A DNA stretch of 64,000 bases, taken from assembly GCF_002245895.1 (NCBI RefSeq), contig NZ_NPJZ01000001.1:3012501-3076500 (forward strand), written 5' to 3'. Position numbers and translations under genes: made by a program. Source of the stretch: Rhodococcus sp. OK302 (GTDB lineage Bacteria > Actinomycetota > Actinomycetes > Mycobacteriales > Mycobacteriaceae). The notes under the pieces were generated by a model. That model made no database searches and was not told the origin of the DNA. It was given only the letters and a program-made list of their open reading frames with translations. This document shows, piece after piece, positions 8,377 through 17,066 of the stretch (positions within the stretch are counted from its first letter, which is position 1; every line of letters begins with the position of its first letter).

Positions 8377-9462
8377 ATGGCGAACACAGACGGCAATAGC
8401 TCTACCCTGGACCAGGTGAACCGACGGATCGTGACCCTATTGGCCGCACTTGCCCCCATTCTCGTTTTGGGAATCGTCGGATCCGTTGTCACGGTTCCTT
8501 ACGTCGCACTCGGTCCGGGGCCGACGTTCAATACGTTGGGCACAGTCGAGGTGGACGCCGACGGAAAGACGGTAACCAAGCCGGTCGTCGACATCGAGGG
8601 CACGGAACTCGATCCCACTACCGGCAACCTCAACATGACGACGGTGTCGGTTCGCGACCAGCTCACACTATTTAGGGCGTTCGGGCTGTGGGCGAGTGGA
8701 AATCACGGGTTGGTCCCGCGTGCCGAGGTGTATCCGCCGACCAAGTCGAAAGAGGAAATTCAGCAGGAAAATAGTGCCGACTTCCAACAGTCGGAGAACA
8801 GTGCCGAGCTGGCTGCCCTCCACTATCTCGGTAAGCCGGTCGCGTTGAAGATCGCGTCGGTCTCGCCTGACGGTCCGGCTGCGGGCGCGCTCCGCGAAGG
8901 TGACACGTTGCGCAAGATCGGTGACACCCCGGTCACGACGGTCGGGGGCGTGCAAGAGACTGTCGGTGCGATCACGCCCGGCACCGAGGTTCCGGTCACC
9001 GTACTTCGAGACGGCACCGAAACTGTTGTACCCATCACGATCGGGGCCAGGCCTAATCATCCGGAAACCGGCTATCTGGGGATCACACCGGACGAGGTGC
9101 CGGACGTCCCGTTCGACGTGACGTTCAACCTCGCCGACATCGGTGGACCGTCGGCCGGTCTGATGTTCACCTTGGCCTTGATCGACAAGTTGAGCCCCGG
9201 GGAACTTAACGGCGGCGACTTCATTGCGGGCACCGGAACAATCGATTCGGACGGAGCGGTGGGGCCGATCGGCGGAATTCGCTACAAGTTGATTGCCGCG
9301 TCCGAGGCCGGCGCCACGACATTCCTCGTCCCTGCCAAGAATTGTGACGAAGCGAAACAGGATGCGCCGGACGGGCTTCGACTGGTGAAGGTCGACAACC
9401 TGTCCGGCGCAGTGGATGCCTTGGACAGCCTTGATGCGGGCGGCGACGCGCCCAGCTGCTAG
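8377..9462 (+). CDS. PDZ-domain Lon-type serine protease (YlbL family)
   Basis: Membrane-anchored protease of ~361 residues. A single N-terminal transmembrane helix (LLAALAPILVLGIVGSVV) is followed by an extracytoplasmic PDZ domain (SVSPDGPAAGALREGDTLRK) and a C-terminal Lon-like domain. The catalytic Ser lies in GGPSAGLMFTLAL and the Lys in GGIRYKLIAA. Family members such as YlbL and SepM process exported peptides. Starts at ATG 8359, ATG 8377 or GTG 8416 (VNRRIVTLL, matching the M. tuberculosis Rv3194c N-terminus) are all possible. Confidence 0.85.
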   Translation: MANTDGNSSTLDQVNRRIVTLLAALAPILVLGIVGSVVTVPYVALGPGPTFNTLGTVEVDADGKTVTKPVVDIEGTELDPTTGNLNMTTVSVRDQLTLFRAFGLWASGNHGLVPRAEVYPPTKSKEEIQQENSADFQQSENSAELAALHYLGKPVALKIASVSPDGPAAGALREGDTLRKIGDTPVTTVGGVQETVGAITPGTEVPVTVLRDGTETVVPITIGARPNHPETGYLGITPDEVPDVPFDVTFNLADIGGPSAGLMFTLALIDKLSPGELNGGDFIAGTGTIDSDGAVGPIGGIRYKLIAASEAGATTFLVPAKNCDEAKQDAPDGLRLVKVDNLSGAVDALDSLDAGGDAPSC

Positions 9463-9473
9463 GTCTTCCGGGG

Positions 9474-10076
9474 TCAGTCCTCTTCGACCTCGTCCAACGT
9501 CGCATACAAGGCGTGGACGAGATGAGGTGCCAGACCGTCGTACGTCAGAAGCTGGAGATCGCCGTACGGATCGGCGTCCTCGTCGGGTCGCATCTGCAGC
9601 AGTGACAGTGACGGGCCGTCACGCAGAACTCCGACGAACAGACGTGCCTGGCGACGATCGGGGTGAGCGTCGGCGGTGAGCCGGGCTACCTCGTCGGCGG
9701 CATGTTCGTCGGTGAGGACGGGTTCGACGGCGTGGTCGAGATCGGATTCCGCGGTCGGCGGCAGAACCACGATCTCCTGGACGAGGATGCAACCTTCGAC
9801 GGAGTCGGGCCAGTTGGTGGTGGCCAGGAATTCGTCGAGAGCGCGGGATCCGCCGATGATGTCCTCGGGCAGGGCTTCCTGCTCGATGGGGGTGTATTCG
9901 GCCCCGTCGGCGAGTTGGTCGAGCAACCCGGGTTCGGCTGCGGCAAGCAACTCGGTCGGCACGAGCGCGTACAGCCTCGGCGGCTGATCCCAGCCCTCGG
10001 CGTCGATGTGGTCGACAACTTCATGAACGCACCGGGCCAAAGCCTTGGGTGATCTGATCGGATTTTCTTCACTCAC
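9474..10076 (-). CDS. PPA1309 family protein
   Basis: 200-residue acidic cytoplasmic protein of the actinobacterial PPA1309 family, recognised from RLYALVPTELLAA near the start and LLTYDGLAPHLVHALYATL near the end. No catalytic motif or membrane segment is seen and the function is unknown. GTG 10076 is preceded by GGATG. It lies between, and opposite in strand to, the PDZ protease and UPF0182 genes, converging on the former with an 11 bp gap. Confidence 0.7.
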   Translation of the reverse strand: MSEENPIRSPKALARCVHEVVDHIDAEGWDQPPRLYALVPTELLAAAEPGLLDQLADGAEYTPIEQEALPEDIIGGSRALDEFLATTNWPDSVEGCILVQEIVVLPPTAESDLDHAVEPVLTDEHAADEVARLTADAHPDRRQARLFVGVLRDGPSLSLLQMRPDEDADPYGDLQLLTYDGLAPHLVHALYATLDEVEED

Positions 10077-10244
10077 CCGTTCATCCTTGCACCTCGGGCG
10101 GGAAGTCCGACTCGCCGTGTTGTCACCTCGTGACTGTTGTTACGTAGAGTGGTTCGAAACTGCCAAGCCCACTCGGGCCTGGCTGCACTGATCGATGCAC
10201 TCGGTTGCGACGCTGTGGCGTCGCCGAATCTTGGAGCGTGGCAC

Positions 10245-13205
10245 GTGGGCATGCGGCCCCCCGCAGGTTTACCCTCTCTGTCCAGACGCAGTCGAATCCT
10301 GTTGGTGGTGGCCGTAATTGTGGCGGCGCTGCTACTGGTGGGCCCGCGACTGATCAGCATGTACACCGATTGGTTGTGGTTCGGCGAGGTCGGATTCCGC
10401 GGTGTCTTCACCAAGGTTCTGCTGACCCGTGTCCTTCTCTTCCTCGTGGTGGGTGCCGTTGTCGGTGCAATCGTGTGGTTGGCGATGCTGCTCGCGTACC
10501 GAGCGCGTCCGGTTTTTGTACCGGTCTCGGGACCGAATGATCCCATCGCTCGCTACCGGACCACGGTTATGTCGCGTCTGCGACTGTTCGGTGTGGTCAT
10601 TCCGATCGCGATCGGACTGCTGTCCGGATTGATAGCTCAGGCGAACTGGGTCACGATCCAGTTGTTCTTCAACGGCGGAAAATTCGGAGTCACCGACCCG
10701 CAGTTCAATCTCGACGTCAGCTTCTACACTTTCGATCTGCCGTTCTACCGCTTCGTTCTGAACTGGTTGTTCGTCGCGATTCTTCTGGCGTTCCTGGCGA
10801 ATCTGCTCACGCATTACATCTTCGGTGGTATCAAGCTGTCCGGTCGCGCCGGAACGTTCACCACAGCCGCTCGCGTTCAATTGGCACTGCTTGCAGGAAC
10901 TTTCGTACTCCTCAAGGCGGTTGCGTACTGGCTCGATCGCTACTCGTTGCTCTCGAGTGACCGCAAGGAACCCACCTTTACCGGCCCGGGCTACACCGAT
11001 ATCAACGCGGTGCTCCCGGCCAAACTGATTCTGCTGTCCATCGCGGTTATCTGCGCGTTGGCGTTCTTTGCTGCGATCTTCACGCGTGACCTGCGGATTC
11101 CGGCTATGGCCGTGGCGCTGCTCGTCCTGTCGTCGGTGCTCGTCGGTGCGGTCTGGCCGATGATCGTCGAACAGTTCTCGGTCAAGCCGAACGCTGCCGA
11201 CAAGGAAAGTACGTACATCGAGCGGAACATCGCGGCCACCAGGCAGGCGTACGGGATCACCGACGACAAGGTGAATTACCAGCCGTATTCGGGTGACGCC
11301 ACCGCAATTCCGCGTGACGTGCCGGCCGACGTCACGACGATCGCAAATGCGCGTCTGCTGGATCCCAATATTCTCTCGCCCACGTTCACGCAGCAGCAGC
11401 AGCGTCAGAACTTCTACGGCTTCCCGCCGTCGCTCGACATCGACCGGTACGAGGTCGGGGGAGAGAAGCAGGACTACATTGTCGCGGCGCGTGAACTTTC
11501 GCCGAACAACCTGCAGGGCAACCAGACGGACTGGATCAACAAGCACACCGTCTACACCCACGGTGACGGCCTTGTTGCAGCGCCGGCCAACAGGATCACG
11601 GCTCCGGTTCTGGATCCGACCAAGGAAGCCGCGAACAACAACGCGGGCTACCCGATCTACACGGTCAGTGACATCGCGTCGTTGGCTGCGGGAACGCAGG
11701 TCATCAAGGTCGATCAGCCTCGCGTTTACTACGGCGAGGTCATCGCCCAAGGCACTGCAGACTACGCAATCGTCGGCGGCGGGGGTGGTTCGGAACCACG
11801 CGAGTACGACACCGAGCAGACTAAGTACACCTACTCGGGTTCCGGTGGTGTCCCGATCGGCAACTGGATCAACCGTCTCGCCTTCGCGGCCAAGTACACC
11901 GAACGCAACATCCTGTTCTCCGGTGCCGTCGGATCCGATTCCAAGATCATCTACAACCGTGACCCGCGCGATCGCGTCGGCCAGGTTGCACCGTGGTTGA
12001 CGACGGACGGCGACGCGTACCCGGCCGCTGTCGACGGCAAGATCGTCTGGATCGTCGACGCCTACACAACTCTCGAGAATTACCCCTACGCCCAGCGCAG
12101 TTCTCTCGAGGGTTTGGTGGCCGACAGTGTTGACGCCACCACGGGCCGACTTCTCCCCAAGAAGGAGGTCTCGTACATCCGTAACTCGGTGAAGGCGACA
12201 GTCGACGCGTACGACGGCACAGTGACGCTGTACCAGGTAGACGACAACGATCCGGTTCTCGACGCGTGGAAGGGCGTGTTCCCGAACACGGTCAAGCCGC
12301 AGAGCGATATCTCCGACGACTTGCGTGCTCACTTCCGTTACCCCGAGGACCTGTTCAAGGTTCAGCGCGAGATGCTGGCGAAGTACCACGTCGACAACCC
12401 GACCGAGTTCTTCACCAACAACGCCTTCTGGTCGGTACCCAACGAGCCCACAGTCGAAGGCTCGAACCAGAACGAACCGCCGTTCTATGTGATGGTCGGC
12501 GATCAGGAGACTGGCGAGCCGGTGTTCCGACTCATCAGCCCGATGGTGGGCTTCCGTCGAGAGTTCCTGTCTGCCCACATCTCGGTGGACTCGGATCCGA
12601 AGAACTACGGCAAGATCACCGTCTTGCAGTTGCCGACGGACAAACAGACGCAGGGTCCGTCGCAGTCTCAGAACTCGATGATCTCGGATCCTCGAGTGGG
12701 TTCGGAGAAATCGATCCTCGAGAGAACCAACACCATCCGGTACGGCAACCAGTTGGCGTTGCCGATCGCGAAGGGCGGCATTCTCTACGTCGAGCCGATG
12801 TACACCGAGCGCAGTAATGCCAGCACGTCGTTCCCTCAGCTGTCCCGCGTTTTGGCCAGCTACCAGGAACCGGGTGTGTCCGGACGAGTTCGAGTCGGTT
12901 ACGCCTCTACCCTCGCCGAGGCTCTGAATCAGATCTTCGACAATGGTGGCGCTGCGGGCGCGGCAACGGCTCCGGGTGGAACAGCCGAAACGGCGCCGGG
13001 ACCGGATACGTCTACCGAGGCCAATCCGACGCCGGGTGCTCCGGCACCTGCACCGGGTACTGATACCGCGGCCGTGGTAGCGGAGCTCGATGCGGCGCTG
13101 GCGAATTTGCGTGCAACTCAGCAGAGTGGCGATTTTGCTGCCTACGGTGCAGCGTTGGATCGCCTGCAGAAGGCAGTGGACGCGTACCAAGGTCTGCCGA
13201 AGTAG
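10245..13205 (+). CDS. UPF0182 family large membrane protein
   Basis: 986 residues; orthologue of M. tuberculosis Rv3193c. GTG 10245 has GGAG at 10233-10236. The N-terminal ~330 residues hold about seven transmembrane helices (LLVVAVIVAALLLV; VLLFLVVGAVVGAIVWLAM; and others) with a conserved YTDWLWFGEVGFRGVF. The large remainder is predicted outside the membrane and includes the family segment ERNIAATRQAYG and a Gly-rich GGGGGSEPREYD. The C-terminal ~100 residues include a Pro/Ala/Thr linker and an Ala-rich helix. The function is not established. A perfect hairpin follows the stop. Confidence 0.88.
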   Translation: MGMRPPAGLPSLSRRSRILLVVAVIVAALLLVGPRLISMYTDWLWFGEVGFRGVFTKVLLTRVLLFLVVGAVVGAIVWLAMLLAYRARPVFVPVSGPNDPIARYRTTVMSRLRLFGVVIPIAIGLLSGLIAQANWVTIQLFFNGGKFGVTDPQFNLDVSFYTFDLPFYRFVLNWLFVAILLAFLANLLTHYIFGGIKLSGRAGTFTTAARVQLALLAGTFVLLKAVAYWLDRYSLLSSDRKEPTFTGPGYTDINAVLPAKLILLSIAVICALAFFAAIFTRDLRIPAMAVALLVLSSVLVGAVWPMIVEQFSVKPNAADKESTYIERNIAATRQAYGITDDKVNYQPYSGDATAIPRDVPADVTTIANARLLDPNILSPTFTQQQQRQNFYGFPPSLDIDRYEVGGEKQDYIVAARELSPNNLQGNQTDWINKHTVYTHGDGLVAAPANRITAPVLDPTKEAANNNAGYPIYTVSDIASLAAGTQVIKVDQPRVYYGEVIAQGTADYAIVGGGGGSEPREYDTEQTKYTYSGSGGVPIGNWINRLAFAAKYTERNILFSGAVGSDSKIIYNRDPRDRVGQVAPWLTTDGDAYPAAVDGKIVWIVDAYTTLENYPYAQRSSLEGLVADSVDATTGRLLPKKEVSYIRNSVKATVDAYDGTVTLYQVDDNDPVLDAWKGVFPNTVKPQSDISDDLRAHFRYPEDLFKVQREMLAKYHVDNPTEFFTNNAFWSVPNEPTVEGSNQNEPPFYVMVGDQETGEPVFRLISPMVGFRREFLSAHISVDSDPKNYGKITVLQLPTDKQTQGPSQSQNSMISDPRVGSEKSILERTNTIRYGNQLALPIAKGGILYVEPMYTERSNASTSFPQLSRVLASYQEPGVSGRVRVGYASTLAEALNQIFDNGGAAGAATAPGGTAETAPGPDTSTEANPTPGAPAPAPGTDTAAVVAELDAALANLRATQQSGDFAAYGAALDRLQKAVDAYQGLPK

Positions 13206-13225
13206 TTCTCGGCCAGTCAAAGCAT

Positions 13226-13261
13226 GAATGCCCGCTATCCGAATTCGGATAGCGGGCATTC
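13226..13261. terminator. Perfect 36-bp palindrome between convergent genes
   Basis: Two 18-bp arms meet without a gap at GAATTC (13241-13246); the outer arm reads GAATGCCCGCTATCC. It lies between the ends of the convergent UPF0182 and rpf genes, so it can act as a bidirectional terminator, although neither side has a long T tract. Confidence 0.75.
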
Positions 13262-13292
13262 ACGTTTGTGGAGATTGTTGCTGAAGAACCGA

Positions 13293-14111
<819 letters not shown>

Positions 14112-14135
14112 TCAGATGATGACGATGCATTTTCG

Positions 14136-14156
14136 AGGCATGTTCGTTACATGCCT
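14136..14156. promoter_or_regulatory. Palindromic operator-like site upstream of rpf
   Basis: Inverted repeat AGGCATGT (14136-14143), TCGTT spacer, ACATGCCT (14149-14156), with perfect 8-bp arms. It lies between the CRP-like sites and the rpf leader and could bind a dimeric regulator. The regulator is not identified. Confidence 0.45.
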
Positions 14157-14160
14157 GTTA

Positions 14161-14199
14161 TGTGGGAATGCTCACGGGGAAACTGTGAAGCCGGTCACC
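14161..14199. promoter_or_regulatory. Tandem CRP/GlxR-like sites upstream of rpf
   Basis: Two sites resemble TGTGA-N6-TCACA: TGTGG-N6-TCACG at 14161-14176 and TGTGA-N6-TCACC at 14184-14199 (9 of 10 consensus bases). Their centres are 23 bp apart, about two helical turns. rpf genes of M. tuberculosis and Corynebacterium are known targets of CRP/GlxR-family regulators, so these probably control the leftward rpf gene. They also lie 46 bp upstream of the tRNA promoter -35. Confidence 0.5.
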
Positions 14200-14244
14200 G
14201 GATTTTCGCGGTCGTCGTACGTAATTCCCTCGGATGCAGGCGAT

Positions 14245-14274
14245 TTGCATTCCGTTCACCGGCTCGTGTAACTT
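14245..14274 (+). promoter_or_regulatory. Promoter of the initiator tRNA gene
   Basis: -35 TTGCAT (14245-14250), 18 bp spacer, -10 TAACTT (14269-14274), placing the start just before the tRNA at 14286. The tRNA-Ala gene in this window has the same form (TTGTAG-N18-TAACTT), which supports both. Confidence 0.55.
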
Positions 14275-14285
14275 TATCAATGCAT

Positions 14286-14359
14286 CGCGGGGTGGAGCAG
14301 CTCGGTAGCTCGCTGGGCTCATAACCCAGAGGTCGCAGGTTCAAATCCTGTCCCCGCTA
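14286..14359 (+). tRNA. Initiator tRNA-fMet (CAU)
   Basis: 74-nt cloverleaf with anticodon CAT in GGGCTCATAACCC. It shows initiator features: an unpaired first base (C1 against T72), the GGG/CCC pairs at the base of the anticodon stem, and the D-arm GGAGCAGCTCGGTAGCTC. The acceptor is GCGGGG/CCCCGC with discriminator A at 14359. CCA is not encoded. It is followed by a strong terminator. Confidence 0.95.
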
Positions 14360-14367
14360 CTAAAGAA

Positions 14368-14407
14368 AGAACCGCCGTACTGGATTCCAGTGCGGCGGTT
14401 CTTTTTT
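14368..14407 (+). terminator. Intrinsic terminator of tRNA-fMet
   Basis: A 16-bp stem with one G-T pair (AGAACCGCCG... paired with ...CGGCGGTTCT, 14368-14402), a short ATT loop region and a T6 tract at 14402-14407. It also lies just past the stop of the convergent paaX-like gene. Confidence 0.9.
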
Positions 14408-14421
14408 GTCTGCAGTCCGAA

Positions 14422-15282
14422 TCAGATCGGACCGTCACCGTTCAGGTCGGCGAGCCATTTCGATGCCACCGGGAACCACGTGTCATGGAGTTCGTAGAAC
14501 TTTTTTGCCGCGGTATGCCCGGCCCAGCCCTGAGGTAGTAGTTCATGGGGGAGTCCGGGATCGACAAGCAGGAAGTTGCGCCATCGATGGACTAGGCCGG
14601 TCAGCATCTGGAACGTCTCCAGTGGTGTAGCCGGCGTCGGCATGGCCTCCATATCCATGAGGAATCCCTGATAGTCGCGGGAGAGGCTCATGATGTCCCA
14701 CGCTTCGTGGACTACTTCGTATTCACTGCCGAGTGGTCCGACGTTGCCGACGAAGGAGATGACATTGCGGGACAGTTCGAGTTCCTCGAGTACGGGTGCG
14801 ACGCGATGCGCAATGCCCGGGCGCGGGCTGATCCAAATTCCCCGTCCGACTGCACCGAAACCCAACCACAGCAGGCGGGTTCGCAATGCGTGACGCAGAG
14901 GCCTTTGTGTTTCGCTGACTGTGGTGATCAGGATGAGGAACTTGCCGTTCCACGCTTCGGGGTTCCGGCGCCGGACGTACGCCTCCTCCCGGGCCTCGGT
15001 GAACAATGCGACGGCAGTGGGGGTCGCTTTCCAAAAGACTTGGCGTCCGGCACGTTCCGACTCGATCCAGCCTGATTCGCCGGCCCGGGCAAGTGCGCGC
15101 CGAGCTGCTGCCTCGGCGATACCCATCGCGCCGAGTGCCTCGATGAGCGTATTGCTCCAGAGTCGGGACTCGGGGTCGCGTAGATACTCGGCAAGGATCG
15201 TGAAAGTCAGTGCCCGAGCGCTTGGGGATCGCTCAGACACGACTTGTGGGTGCGAGTCGTGGCCAGTAGCGATTCCATTCAT
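14422..15282 (-). CDS. PaaX family transcriptional regulator
   Basis: 286 residues. The N-terminal winged helix (SARALTFTILAEYLRDPESRL ... ALGAMGIAEAAARRALAR) and the following PaaX domain (GKFLILITTVSE, RHALRTRLLWLGFGAVGRG) define the family, whose members repress phenylacetate or acyl-CoA catabolic genes and respond to acyl-CoA ligands. It is the last gene of a minus-strand group with the thiolase and thioesterase (27 bp gap), so it is probably autoregulated with them. No paaABCDE genes are in the window, so the ligand need not be phenylacetyl-CoA. Confidence 0.85.
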   Translation of the reverse strand: MNGIATGHDSHPQVVSERSPSARALTFTILAEYLRDPESRLWSNTLIEALGAMGIAEAAARRALARAGESGWIESERAGRQVFWKATPTAVALFTEAREEAYVRRRNPEAWNGKFLILITTVSETQRPLRHALRTRLLWLGFGAVGRGIWISPRPGIAHRVAPVLEELELSRNVISFVGNVGPLGSEYEVVHEAWDIMSLSRDYQGFLMDMEAMPTPATPLETFQMLTGLVHRWRNFLLVDPGLPHELLPQGWAGHTAAKKFYELHDTWFPVASKWLADLNGDGPI

Positions 15283-15309
15283 TCGGACATGCTACGACAG
15301 CGGATGTTG

Positions 15310-15747
15310 TCACTTCGGGCGTACCTGCACGCAGCGGCCATTGAGTTCGGCGACGACGCTACCGGAAGAGTCGGTAATTACGGTGTGACACAGCATATTA
15401 CGGCCGAATGTTGTGCCCCGCGTGCCGGTCGCAGTCAATGTGGTGCCTAACGTCACCGGGCGGATGAAGTTCATGGAAGTGTCGGCCCCGACCGCATTCG
15501 GCTCTCCATCGGAATTGCACGCCATGCCGAACGCGGTATCTGCAACCATGAAGACGAAGCCTCCATGGCAATGTCCGAATCCGTTGAGCATGAATTCCGT
15601 GACCTTCATCGTCACGGTGGCGTGACCGCGACGATGATCCACGACATGAATCCCCATGCCGGCCGTGGCCGGCCCACCGGGAATGCTGTCGATATGGTCA
15701 TCTGCGACGGTGGCAGTGGTGTTTCGGACCCCTGTCGTATTGCTCAT
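15310..15747 (-). CDS. PaaI-type hotdog-fold acyl-CoA thioesterase
   Basis: 145 residues with the hotdog signature GHCHGGFVFMVADTAFGMAC, containing the expected Asp, and the FIRPVTLGTTLTATG strand. PaaI enzymes hydrolyse aromatic or unusual acyl-CoAs to rescue trapped CoA. The ATG at 15747 overlaps the thiolase stop by 4 bp (ATGA), showing translational coupling. The next gene downstream encodes the PaaX regulator. Confidence 0.85.
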   Translation of the reverse strand: MSNTTGVRNTTATVADDHIDSIPGGPATAGMGIHVVDHRRGHATVTMKVTEFMLNGFGHCHGGFVFMVADTAFGMACNSDGEPNAVGADTSMNFIRPVTLGTTLTATGTRGTTFGRNMLCHTVITDSSGSVVAELNGRCVQVRPK

Positions 15748-16913
15748 GCGCCTACCCGCCGCAGGATCGAGCCGGTGGCGAGGCCTCCGCCGCAGCATAC
15801 GGTGACCAAGGCGTGTGCCTGGTCGGTTCGTACGAGTTCGTGAGTTGCCTTGGCTATCAAGGCAGTTCCCGTGGCTCCGAGGGGGTGACCCATCGCGATC
15901 GCACCGCCGTTGGGGTTCACCTTCTCCATGTCCGGTTCGATTTCCCGGGCCCACGCGAGCACCACAGATGCGAAGGCTTCGTTGATCTCGAACGTGTCGA
16001 TGTCGGCGACAGTGAGCCCGTTGCGGTCGAGAAGTTGACGGGTTGCGGGGATGGGGCCGGTCAGCATCAGGATCGGATCGCTGCCTACCAGGATGGAATC
16101 GAGGATTTCAACTTGTGGCATCAGGCCGTACTTTGCAGCGGCTGCTTCGGAGACGAGGAGAACGGCGGAGGCACCATCGGCTATTTGTGAGGCGGTGCCG
16201 GCTGTGTGGACCCCGGTAGGGGAATGCACCGCTTTCAGTTGAGCGAGTTTCTCGAGGCTTGTCTCGCGCAGTCCTTGATCTCGATCGAATGCGGGCGCGT
16301 CGGGTTGCGCCGGGTCCAGTGTCGAGATTGGAACCGGAATGATCTGCGTGTCGAATACGCCATTGCTCCAGGCCTTTTCGGCTCGATTCTGTGAGCTCAG
16401 TCCCAGCCTGTCGGTTTCGTCGCGGGTGATCCCCCACTTCTTGGCGATGCGTTCCCCGGATTCGAATTGCAGCACGAACTCGCCGTAGCGATCGTAGTAG
16501 CCGGGGGACGCCGGATGTCCGGGTCCGTTCATCGTGCACTGAATCGGCACTCGCGTCATCGACTCGACGCCGCAGGCGATGGCTACCTCTGCTGCGCCGG
16601 ATGCGATCAGTGCCCGGGCAAGGGTGAGTGCCTGCTGCGAGGAGCCGCATTGGCTGTCGATGGTGGTGGCGGCTACGGACTCCGGCAGGCCGGCTACCAG
16701 CCATGCGGTGCGCGTGATGTTCGCGGTCTGCTCCCCGACCTGGTCGATACAGCCGCCGATCACCTGGGTGACGTCCTCGGCCGGCACTCCGGTTCGCTCG
16801 AGCAGAACTTTCAAGGTGTGACCCAGTAGGTCGGCCGGATGTACACCGGCCAGGTGGCCGCCCTTCTTTCCGAAGGGTGTACGCACGGCATCGGCAATCA
16901 AGACTTGACGCAT
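15744..16913 (-). CDS. Thiolase (acetyl-CoA C-acyltransferase)
   Basis: 389 residues. The nucleophilic Cys is in DSQCGSSQQA (near residue 90), followed by CGVESMTRVP. The C-terminal catalytic segments NEAFASVVLAW, GGAIAMGHPLGATG and CCGGGLATGS are intact. It performs thiolytic cleavage of 3-ketoacyl-CoA. RBS AAGGAG precedes the ATG. It heads the thiolase-paaI-paaX operon and is divergent from an acyl-CoA ligase gene, so the cluster probably degrades a specific acid. The substrate is not determinable. Confidence 0.88.
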   Translation of the reverse strand: MRQVLIADAVRTPFGKKGGHLAGVHPADLLGHTLKVLLERTGVPAEDVTQVIGGCIDQVGEQTANITRTAWLVAGLPESVAATTIDSQCGSSQQALTLARALIASGAAEVAIACGVESMTRVPIQCTMNGPGHPASPGYYDRYGEFVLQFESGERIAKKWGITRDETDRLGLSSQNRAEKAWSNGVFDTQIIPVPISTLDPAQPDAPAFDRDQGLRETSLEKLAQLKAVHSPTGVHTAGTASQIADGASAVLLVSEAAAAKYGLMPQVEILDSILVGSDPILMLTGPIPATRQLLDRNGLTVADIDTFEINEAFASVVLAWAREIEPDMEKVNPNGGAIAMGHPLGATGTALIAKATHELVRTDQAHALVTVCCGGGLATGSILRRVGA

Positions 16914-16943
16914 CGATTCAGCTCCTTAGAAAGATTTGACGAA

Positions 16944-16972
16944 ACTATAACGATCGTCGTGAATTACGTCTA
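16944..16972 (-). promoter_or_regulatory. Thiolase operon promoter with ACGATCGT palindrome
   Basis: On the minus strand: -35 TAGACG (16967-16972), 17 bp spacer, -10 TATAGT (16944-16949). The spacer holds the palindrome ACGATCGT (16950-16957) directly abutting the -10, a position suited to repression, perhaps by the PaaX protein encoded in the operon. Confidence 0.5.
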
Positions 16973-17066
16973 CTATCGGTGAGAAGGCCACGGCTGAAGT
17001 TCGACATCTATGCAGGCAGTGAGCAGTTTTCTAATTCCTCAAGCATTAGCAATTTTGCATGACGGT

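Noticed and set aside
10332..13259. A 975-codon open frame on the minus strand across the UPF0182 gene
   Set aside because: Arg/Val-rich shadow of a well-supported membrane protein gene on the other strand; no domain, no RBS. High-GC third positions create such frames.
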